Assembly (NCBI RefSeq): GCF_030124175.1
Contig: NZ_JASKMT010000031.1
Coordinates: 1-60,373, forward strand
Reading direction: 5' to 3'
DNA: 60,373 bases
DNA from: Streptomyces sp. 549
GTDB taxonomy: Bacteria; Actinomycetota; Actinomycetes; Streptomycetales; Streptomycetaceae
Shown: positions 35,252 through 44,173 of the stretch, one piece after another
How positions within the stretch are numbered: the first letter of the stretch is position 1
Layout of the letters: every line of letters begins with the position of its first letter
The notes under the pieces: model-generated
Told to the model about the DNA's origin: nothing
The model's database searches: none
What the model saw: the letters and a program-made list of their open reading frames with translations, nothing else
Translations under genes and position numbers: made by a program

Positions 35252-36214
35252 TCAGACCGTGAGCACCACCTTGCCGAAGAGGTCCCCGGCGGCCATCTTC
35301 GCGAAGCCCTCCGGTGCCCGGTCCAGCGGCAGGGTGGAGTCGATGATCGGCCGCACGCCCTTGGCCGCGCAGAAGCTCAGCAGCCCGGCCAGTTCGTCCT
35401 TGTCTCCCATCGTGGAGCCGACGATCTTCAGTTCCAGGAAGAACACCCGGTTCAGCTCGGCCGCCGGCGGGTTGGGTCCGCTGGTCGCACCGGAGATGAC
35501 GAGGGTGCCGCCGGGCTTGAGCGACTTCACCGAGTGGGACCAGGTCGCGGCTCCGACCGTCTCGATGACGGCGTCCACCCGCTGCGGAAGCCGGGCGCCG
35601 CTCTCGAACGCGGCCTCCGCGCCGAGTTCCTCGGCCCGGGCGCGCTTCGCCTTGTCGCGGCTGGTGGCGAACACCCGCAGACCGGCCGCCGCGCCCAGCA
35701 CGATCGCCGCCGTGGCGACACCGCCGCCGGCGCCCTGTACCAGCACACTGTCCCCCGGACGCACCCCGGCGTTGGTGAAGAGCATGCGGTAGGCGGTGAG
35801 CCAGGCCGTCGGCAGGCAGGCGGCCTCGGCGAAGGACAGCTCCTTCGGCTTCGGCAGCACGTTCCACTGCGGCACGGCGACCCGCTCGGCGAACGTGCCC
35901 TGGTACTTCTCGGTCAGGATGGAACGCGGTTCGCGCGGTCCCACGCCGTGGCCCGTCTGCCCGATGACCGAGTGCAGGACGACCTCGTTGCCATCGGCGT
36001 CCACCCCGGCGGCGTCGCAGCCGAGGATCATCGGCAGCGACTCCTCGCCCAGCCCGACCCCGCGCAGCGACCACAGGTCGTGATGGTTGAGTGAGGCGGC
36101 CTTCACGTTCACGGTGGTCCAGCCCGGCGGCACGTCAGGTTCCGGCCGCTCCCCCAGCTCCAGGCCGTTCAGCGGCTCGTGCGGGTCGATGCGGGCGGCG
36201 TAGGCAGCAAACAT
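35252..36214 (-). CDS. Zinc-type alcohol dehydrogenase/quinone reductase
   Basis: This protein has 320 aa from the ATG at 36214. It belongs to the MDR superfamily: GroES-like N-terminal domain (NVKAASLNHHDLWSLRGVG; LPMILGCDAAGVD), then a nucleotide-binding domain with VLVQGAGGGVATAAIVLGAAAGLRVFATSRDKAKR, indicating NADP(H) preference. The structural zinc cysteines are absent, as in quinone oxidoreductase-like members. The substrate is unknown. Longer upstream frames run antisense and were rejected. Confidence 0.85.
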   Translation of the reverse strand: MFAAYAARIDPHEPLNGLELGERPEPDVPPGWTTVNVKAASLNHHDLWSLRGVGLGEESLPMILGCDAAGVDADGNEVVLHSVIGQTGHGVGPREPRSILTEKYQGTFAERVAVPQWNVLPKPKELSFAEAACLPTAWLTAYRMLFTNAGVRPGDSVLVQGAGGGVATAAIVLGAAAGLRVFATSRDKAKRARAEELGAEAAFESGARLPQRVDAVIETVGAATWSHSVKSLKPGGTLVISGATSGPNPPAAELNRVFFLELKIVGSTMGDKDELAGLLSFCAAKGVRPIIDSTLPLDRAPEGFAKMAAGDLFGKVVLTV

Positions 36215-36333
36215 GATCCTCAAGCTACGCCGCCCGTCCGCGCGACGGAACCAGGCACCCGTGTGACACGCGCCGCGCCCGGCCCGGCCGCCGGGCGGGC
36301 GCGGCACGCACCACCGGTGGGCACCGGCGGGGC

Positions 36334-37893
36334 TCAGTCCCTTCGGTACTGGGCGGGTGACCCGGCCGTCGCCGGGTCCTCCACCGCTCCTGCGGTGCCG
36401 CGCCGCACCCGGAAGGAGGTGAGCGTGGTGACGGGCGAGTGCGGGTCGCGCCGGTCGGCGACGACCCGCATCCGCGTGGTCCAGTGCGCCGCGGTCACCT
36501 CGTGCACGTCGTAGCCGTAGCGGTTGCCCTCGAAGTACTGCAGGTGCGGGTTGGCACGTCCCATCAACGGCCCGTTGGCGGCGTTCCACGTCGGGCTGTA
36601 GGCGGAGGAGGAGACGGAGTGAGCGGTGAACTCGGTGCCCAGTACGGGCGAGTCCGGGTCGTCGAAGTCCACCCGGACGTCGTCGACGAACGCGGAGTGC
36701 CAGTCGCCGGTGACGACGACCAGGTCCTCCAGGCCGGCGTCGTGCACCCGGCCGAGCACCTCCCGGCGCTCGTTCAGGAAGCCGTCCCACTGGTCGGTGA
36801 ACATGAACGGGCCGCCCGGCCGGCCCCGCAGCTGGCTGAGCATGATCGAGTTGGCCCAGCAGTGCCAGGTGTCGGGCGCGCGCTCCACGCCGCGCACCAG
36901 CCAGTCCTTCTGCTGGGCGCCGAGGATCGTGCCGTCGGGCAGGTTCTGCGCGGACCGGTGGGACCGCAGGTCCAGCACGGTCAGTTCCAGCAGCGAGCCG
37001 AAGCGCCTGGTGCGGTGGATCACGGGGTCGGGCAGCGCGGCGGCCGGGCCGTCCCGGTCGTCGCGGTGCGGCATGTGCTCGTACCAGGCCTGGTACGCGG
37101 CGGCGCGGCGCTGGAGGAACGGTGCTCCGCCACCGGTGCCGCTGTAGTCGTTGACGACCTCGTGGTCGTCCCAGGTCAGGAACCAGGGGTGGGCGGCGTG
37201 GGCGTCGCGCAGCGAGGCGTCGCCCTTGTAGAGGGCGTGCCGCCTGCGGTAGTCGGCCAGCGTGAGGGTCTGCGGGCCGTCGTGGTCGCGAACGTGGTCA
37301 CCGCCGACGGGACCGTGCTCGTAGATGTAGTCGCCCAGGTGGACGACGAAGTCCAGCTGCTCGCGGGCGATGCCGCGGAACGCGGCGTAGTAGCCGTCGT
37401 GGAAGGCCTGGCAGTTGGCCGCGGCGAAACGCACGGCCGTGCCGCCGGTGGCGGCCGTCCTGGTGCGGCCGGTGCGGCTGGTCCGGCCGCGTGCGGTGAA
37501 GGCGTACCAGTAGTGGCGCCCGGCCTGGAGCCCGCTGACGGGGACGTGCACGCTGTGCCCGAGGGTGGACGACGCCGACGTGGTACCGCGGGCCACCACC
37601 CGCCGCAGCGCGGAATCCTCGGCGACCACCCAGCCGACCTCCACCACGTCCGGCAGTGCCTGTTCGGCGGCGAGCGGTTCCGGGGCCAGCCGCGTCCACA
37701 GCACGACGCCGTGCGGCAGCGGGTCGCCGGAGGCGACGCCGAGGGTGAAGGGCGCCGGGTCCCAGTCGGCGCCGAGCGCCTCGGCGGCGCTGCGGGCTGC
37801 CGCCGGGGACAGGCCGGCGCTCAGCGGCCAGGCCGCGTTGAGGGCTCCGGCGGCCCCGGCGGCCTTGAGCAGGTCGCGGCGGTTCAGCTTCAT
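36334..37893 (-). CDS. phoD: PhoD-type alkaline phosphatase, Tat-exported
   Basis: This 519-aa protein has twin-arginine signal RRDLLKAAGAAGAL at residues 5-18 and the PhoD domain: FAAANCQAF, VHLGDYIYEHGP, FLTWDDHEVVNDYSG, WLVRGVERAPDTWHCWANSIMLSQL and VVVTGDWHSAF. It uses Ca/Fe to hydrolyse phosphate esters or phosphodiesters outside the cell. Its ATG overlaps the stop of the preceding gene (ATGA). A PHO-box-like repeat precedes the operon, so phosphate-starvation induction through PhoP is likely. Confidence 0.92.
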   Translation of the reverse strand: MKLNRRDLLKAAGAAGALNAAWPLSAGLSPAAARSAAEALGADWDPAPFTLGVASGDPLPHGVVLWTRLAPEPLAAEQALPDVVEVGWVVAEDSALRRVVARGTTSASSTLGHSVHVPVSGLQAGRHYWYAFTARGRTSRTGRTRTAATGGTAVRFAAANCQAFHDGYYAAFRGIAREQLDFVVHLGDYIYEHGPVGGDHVRDHDGPQTLTLADYRRRHALYKGDASLRDAHAAHPWFLTWDDHEVVNDYSGTGGGAPFLQRRAAAYQAWYEHMPHRDDRDGPAAALPDPVIHRTRRFGSLLELTVLDLRSHRSAQNLPDGTILGAQQKDWLVRGVERAPDTWHCWANSIMLSQLRGRPGGPFMFTDQWDGFLNERREVLGRVHDAGLEDLVVVTGDWHSAFVDDVRVDFDDPDSPVLGTEFTAHSVSSSAYSPTWNAANGPLMGRANPHLQYFEGNRYGYDVHEVTAAHWTTRMRVVADRRDPHSPVTTLTSFRVRRGTAGAVEDPATAGSPAQYRRD

Positions 37894-38504
37894 GCCCGGC
37901 CTCCTGCCTGGCGCAGGGTGAGGGAGAGTGCGTCGGCGTAACCGTCGTTGGACGTGCCGCCGCCGGCGCGGGTCAGCACGAGTTGCAGCCGGGCGGTGCG
38001 GGACCGCGGCGGGAGGGCCGCCTCGGCCGTGCGGCGGAACAACCCCGTGGTGTGGGAACGCTCCTGGGCGGTGACCGGGCCGAGCACGGCCAGTGCCAGC
38101 GGGGTGCCCTGCCCGTCGCGGAACTCCACGGACAGCCGGGCACCGTCCTGCTGCGGCGCGTAGCCGCCGAGCCACGCCTCGACGGCGAACCGCACCCGTC
38201 CGGCGTCTACGGCCTGCCTGCCGGTCGCGCCCCGCTCGGGCAGCGCGACGTCCTGCAGCAGCACGGTGCGCGGCGAATCGCCCCCGCCGAAGAAGCGGCT
38301 GCCGCGCTGCGGCGGGCCGGGGTCGGTCCGGGTGGGGTAGCCCTGGCCGAGGTCGTATCCGAGCAGCGCGGGTGCGCCCTCGGCGAGGGTCCAGCCCGCT
38401 ACGGACGTGACGGGCTGTGCCGTCCCGCCGGGTCCCTGTTCTGCGTCTCCGTTGACCACGAGGTTCACTGTGTCGAGCCCCCAAGGGAGTGAGCCGAGTG
38501 ACAC
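37890..38504 (-). CDS. Carbohydrate-binding-like protein coupled to phoD
   Basis: A protein of about 200 aa with NLVVNGDAEQG near the start and a beta-sandwich pattern (RVRFAVEAWLGGYAPQQDGARLSVEFRDGQG... RLQLVLTRAGGGTSNDGYADALSLTLR), typical of CBM/jelly-roll domains. No clear signal peptide is present. The start at 38504 overlaps an 18-bp palindrome; the GTG at 38468 immediately before NLVVNG is the better candidate. It is translationally coupled to phoD. Its role may be to bind the enzyme or its polymeric substrate, which is inference. Confidence 0.65.
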   Translation of the reverse strand: MSLGSLPWGLDTVNLVVNGDAEQGPGGTAQPVTSVAGWTLAEGAPALLGYDLGQGYPTRTDPGPPQRGSRFFGGGDSPRTVLLQDVALPERGATGRQAVDAGRVRFAVEAWLGGYAPQQDGARLSVEFRDGQGTPLALAVLGPVTAQERSHTTGLFRRTAEAALPPRSRTARLQLVLTRAGGGTSNDGYADALSLTLRQAGGRA

Positions 38505-38515
38505 GAACGTGTCAC
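38498..38515. promoter_or_regulatory. 18-bp palindrome at the phoD operon leader
   Basis: GTGACACGAACGTGTCAC is symmetric except for the two central bases. It sits around the longer of the two possible start codons of the CBM-like gene. It could be an operator for a dimeric repressor; none can be named. Confidence 0.5.
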
Positions 38516-38539
38516 CTGTGCGCGGCTCAGCACAGCAGA

Positions 38540-38561
38540 ACCCCTTGAACGCGGGGTGAAG
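38540..38561 (-). promoter_or_regulatory. PHO-box-like direct repeat
   Basis: Read on the minus strand, CTTCACCCCGC is followed directly by GTTCAAGGGGT, two 11-bp units matching the PhoP direct-repeat pattern GTTCACC(C/N)xxx. It lies about 40-70 bp before the phoD operon, the usual place for a PhoP activator site. Confidence 0.6.
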
Positions 38562-38637
38562 TTCGGAGGACCAGCCTCACTTGTACAGACAACTTACGGG
38601 CCCGGCAGCGCTTGCGGATACCGGAACCGGCAGCGGT

Positions 38638-38676
38638 AAGGGGCGGTACCCGGCTGTCCGCCGGGTACCGCCCCTT
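38638..38676 (-). terminator. 17-bp hairpin after the ABC transporter operon
   Basis: The stem 38638-38654 pairs perfectly with 38660-38676 around TGTCC. It lies 65 bp after the ATPase gene stop and separates that operon from the phoD operon transcribed in the same direction. Confidence 0.85.
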
Positions 38677-38740
38677 GGCGCGCCTCGAATGCCACGCCTC
38701 GACTTCCGCGTCTCGAAACGCCGCGCTTCTGCGCCCGGGG

Positions 38741-39502
38741 TCAGAGCACCTTGGAGAGGAAGCTCTTGGTCCGCTCGTGCTGCGGGTTGCCGAGCACGTC
38801 ACGCGGGTTGCCGTACTCGACGACCACGCCGTCGTCCATGAACACCAGCGAGTCGCCGACCTCGCGGGCGAAGCCCATCTCGTGGGTGACGACGATCATC
38901 GTCATGCCGGACTCGGCGAGGTCGCGCATCACGTCGAGCACCTCACCGACGAGCTCCGGGTCGAGCGCCGAGGTGGGCTCGTCGAAGAGCATCAGCTTCG
39001 GCTCCATCGCCAGCGCGCGGGCGATGGCGACACGCTGCTGCTGGCCGCCGGAGAGCTGCGTCGGGTAGTTGCCCGTCTTGTCGCCGAGGCCGACCCGGTC
39101 GAGGAGCTTGCGCGCCCGCTCCCGGGCGACGGCCTTCGACTCGCGCTTGACCTGGATCGGCGCCTCCATGACGTTCTCCAGCGCCGTCATGTGCGGGAAC
39201 AGGTTGAAGCGCTGGAACACCATGCCGATGTCCTTGCGCTGCGCGGCGACCTCGCGGTCCTTCAGCTCGTAGAGCTTGTCGCCCTTCTGCCGGTAGCCGA
39301 CCAGCGTGCCGTCGACGTACAGGCGGCCGGCGTTGACCTGCTCCAGGTGGTTGATGCACCGCAGGAAGGTCGACTTTCCGGAGCCGGAGGGGCCGACCAG
39401 GCAGAAGACCTCACGCGGCGCCACCTCCAGGTCGATGCCCTTGAGCACCTCGACCGGGCCGAAGGACTTGTGGACGCTCTCCGCCTTCACCATCGGATTC
39501 AT
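38741..39502 (-). CDS. Polar amino acid ABC transporter ATPase
   Basis: This 253-aa ABC ATPase has Walker A GPSGSGKST (residues about 37-45), Q-loop FQRFNLFPHM, signature LSGGQQQRVAIARAL, Walker B LMLFDEPTSALD and an H-loop THE. It is most like GlnQ/GluA ATPases for glutamate or glutamine uptake. Its ATG overlaps the permease stop (ATGA). It powers import with the permease and lipoprotein encoded just upstream. Confidence 0.94.
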   Translation of the reverse strand: MNPMVKAESVHKSFGPVEVLKGIDLEVAPREVFCLVGPSGSGKSTFLRCINHLEQVNAGRLYVDGTLVGYRQKGDKLYELKDREVAAQRKDIGMVFQRFNLFPHMTALENVMEAPIQVKRESKAVARERARKLLDRVGLGDKTGNYPTQLSGGQQQRVAIARALAMEPKLMLFDEPTSALDPELVGEVLDVMRDLAESGMTMIVVTHEMGFAREVGDSLVFMDDGVVVEYGNPRDVLGNPQHERTKSFLSKVL

Positions 39503-40479
39503 GCGCCGGTCCCTCCAACCTGGTTAGGAGCGCGCAGCGAGAGAAGCTGCGCTCTGACTTTCTGCAACGGGGTCGGTGGCAGCTGGCGGAGGGAGCCCTT
39601 CGCGTAGTGCCGCTCGATGTAGAACTGGACGATGCTGAACACCGTGGTCATGATCAGGTACCAGATCGCCGCCACGAACAGCATCTCCATCACGGCCAGC
39701 GAGGAGGACGAGACGTCGATGGCCACCCGGGTCACCTCACCGAAGGTGATCACGTAGGCGAGCGACGAGGTCTTCAGCATGTTGATGAACTCGTTGCCCG
39801 TCGGCGGGATGATCACCCGCATGGCCTGCGGCAGGATGATCCGCCGCAGCGTCCGCGCCCGGCTCATACCGAGCGCCTGGGAGGCCTCGGTCTGGCCCTC
39901 GTCGACCGACTGGATGCCCGCTCGCACGATCTCGGCCATGTAGGCGGCCTCGTTCAGCGCGAGACCGAGCAGGGCCGCCATGAACGGCGTCATGAAGTCG
40001 GTCATCTCGTCCCGGTAGAACCCGAGGTTGATGATCGGGAAGATCAGGGCGAGGTTGTACCAGAGCAGGAGCTGCAGCAGCACGGGCGTGCCGCGGAAGA
40101 TCCAGATGTAACCGTTGGCCACGGCCGAGGTGACGGGGTTCTTCGACATCCGCATGATCGCGAGCACGATGCCGAGCACCACGCCGATGACCATCGAGAG
40201 CACCGTGAGGCCCAGGGTCTTGCCGGCGCCCTCCACGAAGCGCTCGGCGAAGACGTAGTCCGGGATGATGCTCCAGTTGATCTGGGCGTTGGAGAACGCC
40301 ACCCCGATCAGGCCGAGCAGGCCCAGGACGACGACTCCGCTGACCCAGCGCCCGTAGTGGCGGATCGGGATGGCTTTGATCGCTTCGGGCGGGACGGAGC
40401 CGCCGCCCTGGTCCGCCGCGGCGCCGCCGGACTTGCGGACGGACACCGCCTTTGGGCGCTTGTCGTGAGGGTCGGGCAC
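39499..40479 (-). CDS. Polar amino acid ABC transporter permease
   Basis: This 326-aa permease has a hydrophilic N-terminal extension of about 35 residues. A first helix (WVSGVVVLGLLGLIGVAF) follows, then the His/Glu/Gln-type permease core with the EAA loop (EASQALGMSRARTLRRIILPQAMRVIIPP). Only one permease gene is present, unlike the two in gluABCD-type operons, so it likely works as a homodimer. It is part of the SBP-permease-ATPase operon. Confidence 0.93.
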   Translation of the reverse strand: MPDPHDKRPKAVSVRKSGGAAADQGGGSVPPEAIKAIPIRHYGRWVSGVVVLGLLGLIGVAFSNAQINWSIIPDYVFAERFVEGAGKTLGLTVLSMVIGVVLGIVLAIMRMSKNPVTSAVANGYIWIFRGTPVLLQLLLWYNLALIFPIINLGFYRDEMTDFMTPFMAALLGLALNEAAYMAEIVRAGIQSVDEGQTEASQALGMSRARTLRRIILPQAMRVIIPPTGNEFINMLKTSSLAYVITFGEVTRVAIDVSSSSLAVMEMLFVAAIWYLIMTTVFSIVQFYIERHYAKGSLRQLPPTPLQKVRAQLLSLRAPNQVGGTGA

Positions 40480-40523
40480 GGGAGACTACCTTTGCTGCGG
40501 GTACGGGTGGAGGGGGCGGAGGG

Positions 40524-41474
40524 TCACTTGCCGCCGTTGATGACGGCCTTGTCGACTGCGCCCTGCTCGACCTCCCACTCCTTGAGGACCTTCTCGTACT
40601 CGCCGTTCTCGATGATGGCGTCGAGGGCTTCCTTGAGTGCGTCGCGCAGCTCGGTGTTCTTCTTGGTGACGGCGATGCCGTAGGGGGCCTCGTCGATCTG
40701 CTCGCCGACGACCTCGAAGTCGTTGCCGCCGCCGGCGGTCTTGGCGTTGTAGGCCGCCACGGGGAAGTCGTTGAGGTCCGCCACCGCACGGCCCTGCTTG
40801 ACCTGGAGCAGCGCCTCGGTGTCCTTGTCGAACTTGAGGACCTTCATCGGCTTGTCGCAGCTCTTGTTCTGCTCCTCCGCGATGGCCTCGCTGACCGTGC
40901 CGCGCTGCATGGCGACCGTCTGACCGCAGAGGTCGTCGAGCTTCTCGACGCCCTTGGGGTTGCCCTTCTGGACGAGGATGGAGACACCGGCGTTGAAGTA
41001 GTCGACGAAGTCCAGTCCGTCGCTGACCTTCTTGCCGTCGTCCAGACCCTCCTGGCGGTCCTTGGTGTCCGTCATGGCCGACATGATCATGTCGAAGCGG
41101 CCGGTCTGGGTGGCCGGGATGAGGTTGTCGAAGGTGCTGTTCTGGAACTTCACCTCGACGCCGAGCTGCTCACCGAGCGCCTTGGCGATGTCGACGTCCA
41201 CGCCGACGGCCTCGCCGCCGTCGTCGAACTCCATCGGCGCGTAGGCGATGTCGGAGCCGACCTTGATGACGCCCGCGTCCTGGATCTTCTTCGGCAGCTT
41301 GTCGAACAGCGGGGCGTCGGAGGCCTTGGTCTCCGTCTTGCCGCCGTCGCCGCTACCGCCGCCCTCGGTCTGGTCGCCGCAGCCGGTCAGCAGCAGAGCG
41401 CCCGTGACCGCGATGGCTCCGGCCGCACCGAGCCTGCGGCGAGCGGACGGGCGGCGGGTGGTACGTGCGGTCAT
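40524..41474 (-). CDS. Amino acid ABC transporter substrate-binding lipoprotein
   Basis: This protein has 316 aa from the ATG at 41474 (GGAGGA upstream). The lipobox LLLTGC ends at a Cys near residue 32, after an Arg-rich N-region. The mature part is a family 3 solute-binding protein (IKVGSDIAYAPMEFDDGGEAVGVDVDIAKALGEQL; GRFDMIMSAMTDT). Binding of glutamate or a similar polar amino acid is expected. It is the first gene of the transporter operon, 44 bp before the permease. Confidence 0.94.
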   Translation of the reverse strand: MTARTTRRPSARRRLGAAGAIAVTGALLLTGCGDQTEGGGSGDGGKTETKASDAPLFDKLPKKIQDAGVIKVGSDIAYAPMEFDDGGEAVGVDVDIAKALGEQLGVEVKFQNSTFDNLIPATQTGRFDMIMSAMTDTKDRQEGLDDGKKVSDGLDFVDYFNAGVSILVQKGNPKGVEKLDDLCGQTVAMQRGTVSEAIAEEQNKSCDKPMKVLKFDKDTEALLQVKQGRAVADLNDFPVAAYNAKTAGGGNDFEVVGEQIDEAPYGIAVTKKNTELRDALKEALDAIIENGEYEKVLKEWEVEQGAVDKAVINGGK

Positions 41475-42007
41475 GGTGGGTCCTCCTGCGGAACGAGGGG
41501 CGGCCGGTGGGCCGGGGCACACGAGCGAACGTCGCGACCCTGCGTAATGGGGGGAATCTTGCCATCCGGACACCGCACCTCAGGGGGTAGAAGATGTCAA
41601 AATCGGATAACGGAGATCGGGCATCGGACAGCGGACGGTCATGAGCGGCCCTTTCCTGGCCCTCCGTGACCGTAATGAGAGCTTCATCACGTTCCAGAGT
41701 GTCACAGAGTGGATACTCGACCGACCTGTAGGGGCTATGTGCAGCATTGCCCGATGCGTCGGCGGCGGCACGTCGGCCGCTCCCCGGACGGAGTCCTGGA
41801 AGTCACTCGTCCGCAGCGGTGGGCATCCGGTACAAAGGTCAGTTACACCCCTCACCCGGGGACACAGGGCGCGTGTGCGGCGCGCCCGGCGTTCGCACCT
41901 CCCCCTTGACGGTGGATATCCGCCGGACAGGCAGCGGACGCAGTGCCCGCCCGCTCCCCAACCAGGCAGCGGTACCCTCGGCATTTCGACATAAAAGGGG
42001 TCAAAAA
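41475..42007. other. 533-bp divergent region, transporter/malic enzyme
   Basis: No gene is supported. It must carry both promoters. GTCAC-AGAGTG-GATAC (41701-41716) is one mismatch from the GlnR half-site pattern GTnAC-n6-GAAAC, and a weaker GTGAC-n6-GAGAG lies at 41666-41681. Nitrogen control of the transporter is possible but weakly supported. AAAAGGGG before the malic enzyme start serves as ribosome-binding site. Confidence 0.35.
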
Positions 42008-43204
42008 GTGGCAGCGGAGATCGTCAATCCGCAGAGTGATCTGGACGAGGAGGCCATTGATCCGGCTTTCGCTCTGCATCGTGGCGGCAAGATGGCGGTC
42101 CAGGCGACAGTGCCCGTGCGTGACGCGGACGACCTGTCCCTGGCCTACACACCCGGCGTCGCCAAGGTGTGCACCGCCATCGCCGAACAGCCCGAACTCG
42201 TGCACGACTACACCTGGAAGTCCCAGGTCGTCGCGGTCGTCACGGACGGCAGCGCGGTGCTCGGACTGGGCGACATCGGCCCGGAGGCGTCCCTGCCGGT
42301 GATGGAGGGCAAGGCGATCCTCTTCAAGCAGTTCGGCGGCGTGGACGCGGTCCCCATCGCGCTCGCCACGCAGGACACCGACGAGATCATCGACACCGTG
42401 GTCCGGATGGCGCCCTCCTTCGGTGGGGTGAACCTGGAGGACATCTCGGCACCGCGCTGCTTCGAGATCGAGCAGCGGCTCCAGGAGCGGCTGGACATCC
42501 CCGTCTTCCACGACGACCAGCACGGCACGGCCGTGGTGACGCTGGCCGCGCTGCGCAACGCCTCGCTGCTGAGCGGACGCCCGCTGGGCGAGCTGCGTGC
42601 GGTGATCTCCGGAGCGGGTGCCGCGGGTGTCGCCATCGCCAAGATCCTGGTCGAGGCCGGTATCGGCGACGTCGCGGTGTGCGACCGCAAGGGCATCGTC
42701 TCCGCGGACCGCGAGGACCTCACCGACGTCAAGCGCCGACTGGCCGGCTTCACCAACAAGGGCGGCCGGACCGGGTCGCTGGAGTCCGCGATGGACGGCG
42801 CCGACGTGTTCATCGGGGTCAGCGGCGGCACCGTGCCCGAGGAGGCCGTCGCCAGGATGGCGCCGGGGTCGTTCATCTTCGCCATGGCCAACCCGACGCC
42901 GGAGATCCACCCCGACGTGGCTCGCAAGTACGCCTCCGTGGTGGCCACCGGGCGCAGCGACTACCCCAACCAGATCAACAACGTGCTGGCCTTCCCCGGC
43001 ATCTTCGCCGGCGCCCTCCAGGTGCGGGCCTCCCGCATCACGGAGGGCATGAAGATCGCCGCCGCCGAGGCGCTGGCCGCGGTCGTCGCGGACGAGCTCA
43101 GCGCGGACCGGGTCATCCCGTCGCCGTTCGACGAGCGGGTCGCCCCGGCGGTGACCGCGGCGGTGGCCGCCGCCGCCCGCGCGGAGGGCGTCGCCCGCCG
43201 CTGA
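42008..43204 (+). CDS. NAD(P)-dependent malic enzyme
   Basis: This 398-aa short-form malic enzyme starts at the GTG at 42008. It has the malic N-domain with the catalytic Tyr in LSLAYTPGVAKVC and Lys in VMEGKAILFKQFGG, and metal-site FHDDQHGTAVV. The Rossmann loop is SGAGAAGVAIAKIL, and the C-terminal region contains FAMANPTPEI and NNVLAFPGIF. It decarboxylates malate to pyruvate, giving NAD(P)H, and links the TCA cycle with pyruvate. The gene is single, and a strong hairpin follows. Confidence 0.95.
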   Translation: MAAEIVNPQSDLDEEAIDPAFALHRGGKMAVQATVPVRDADDLSLAYTPGVAKVCTAIAEQPELVHDYTWKSQVVAVVTDGSAVLGLGDIGPEASLPVMEGKAILFKQFGGVDAVPIALATQDTDEIIDTVVRMAPSFGGVNLEDISAPRCFEIEQRLQERLDIPVFHDDQHGTAVVTLAALRNASLLSGRPLGELRAVISGAGAAGVAIAKILVEAGIGDVAVCDRKGIVSADREDLTDVKRRLAGFTNKGGRTGSLESAMDGADVFIGVSGGTVPEEAVARMAPGSFIFAMANPTPEIHPDVARKYASVVATGRSDYPNQINNVLAFPGIFAGALQVRASRITEGMKIAAAEALAAVVADELSADRVIPSPFDERVAPAVTAAVAAAARAEGVARR

Positions 43205-43224
43205 CGGCCGGTCTCCAGGCATGA

Positions 43225-43266
43225 CGAAGGCGGTGCGCGGCCCCCGGGGGCCGCGCACCGCCTTCG
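43225..43266. terminator. 42-bp perfect palindrome, bidirectional terminator
   Basis: The two halves 43225-43245 and 43246-43266 are exact reverse complements, tipping at CCC-GGG. It lies between the convergent malic enzyme and methyltransferase genes and should stop transcription from both sides. Confidence 0.9.
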
Positions 43267-43306
43267 TGCGTCCGCAGCAGCTCGCAGGGCAGTCAGCGCG
43301 GGGCGC

Positions 43307-44083
43307 TCAGCGCAGGGCCAGGACCATGGAGTCGCGCGGCGAGGCCCAGACCGTGCGGGCCTCGCTGAAGCCGGACGCCACCAGCGTGCGCGCGTGCCAC
43401 CGGGGTGGCTGCATCTGCCCGTCGGCGTGGTCGCCGTCGGCCGGGTCGCCGAAGAGGGCGAACCGCTCGGCGACGGCCCGCGCCAGGTGCGGGTCGGCTG
43501 CGGCCCGCTGCCACCAGTCCGTCCAGTCCTCGGCCCCGGCCTCCTTCTCCCGGGTCCTGCGGGCCTTGTCGTAGGCGTGCACGGCCTTGTTGATGAGCGG
43601 CGTGTCGGGGTCGGGCATGCTGTCCGCGTTCAGGAAGACCCCGCCCTCCCGCACCACCCCGGCGAGCTGCCCGTACAGCACGGCCAGCTCGTCGGTACGC
43701 AGCCAGTGCAGCGCGGTGGCGGTGAGCACGGCGTCGTAGTCGCGGTGCGGCAGCCGCTGCGGCCAGTCGGGGTCGCGCAGATCGGCGGTGACAAACGTGG
43801 CGCGCTCGTCGCCGGAGTGGTGGCCGCGGGCCATGGCCAGCAGCGCTGGGTCCAGGTCCACCCCGGTGCTGCGGGCCCCGGGGAAGCGGGACAGCGTCCG
43901 GCCGGTGATGCTGCCGGTGCCGCAGGCGAGGTCGAGGATCCGCGGCTCGGGGCCGACCAGCGCCTCGACCGCGTCGAGCATGGTGATGAACCGCTGCTCG
44001 CGGTCGGGCATGTACCACTCCTGCTGGCGGTCCCAGCTGTTCTGCCATGCCGCCCAGTCGGGGTGTGCGACGGTGTCCGTCAT
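43307..44083 (-). CDS. SAM-dependent methyltransferase
   Basis: This 258-aa class I methyltransferase has motif I ILDLACGTGSITGRTL near residue 48, acidic D in STGVDLDPALL, YDAVLTATALHWL, and VREGGVFLNAD. It resembles trans-aconitate/ubiquinone-type small-molecule methyltransferases; the substrate is unknown. It is divergent from the CGNR-type regulator, with GACTGA-N14-TCAGTC (44110-44135) between them as a possible operator. Confidence 0.87.
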   Translation of the reverse strand: MTDTVAHPDWAAWQNSWDRQQEWYMPDREQRFITMLDAVEALVGPEPRILDLACGTGSITGRTLSRFPGARSTGVDLDPALLAMARGHHSGDERATFVTADLRDPDWPQRLPHRDYDAVLTATALHWLRTDELAVLYGQLAGVVREGGVFLNADSMPDPDTPLINKAVHAYDKARRTREKEAGAEDWTDWWQRAAADPHLARAVAERFALFGDPADGDHADGQMQPPRWHARTLVASGFSEARTVWASPRDSMVLALR

Positions 44084-44109
44084 CAGATTCTCCGATGCGT
44101 AATAGGCTG

Positions 44110-44135
44110 GACTGAAGAACGACCCTTACTCAGTC
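44110..44135. promoter_or_regulatory. Inverted repeat between methyltransferase and CGNR genes
   Basis: GACTGA (44110-44115) and TCAGTC (44130-44135) are inverted with a 14-base spacer in the 90-bp divergent region. It is a possible site for the CGNR regulator; this is inference from position only. Confidence 0.35.
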
Positions 44136-44173
44136 TTTCGCCCGACCCTAGTAGCAGGCCGTAAGGATCACAA

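Noticed and set aside
36215..36790. N-terminal extension of the zinc-type dehydrogenase
   Set aside because: Arg/Gly-rich shadow of phoD; the conserved GroES-like domain begins at the ATG at 36,214.
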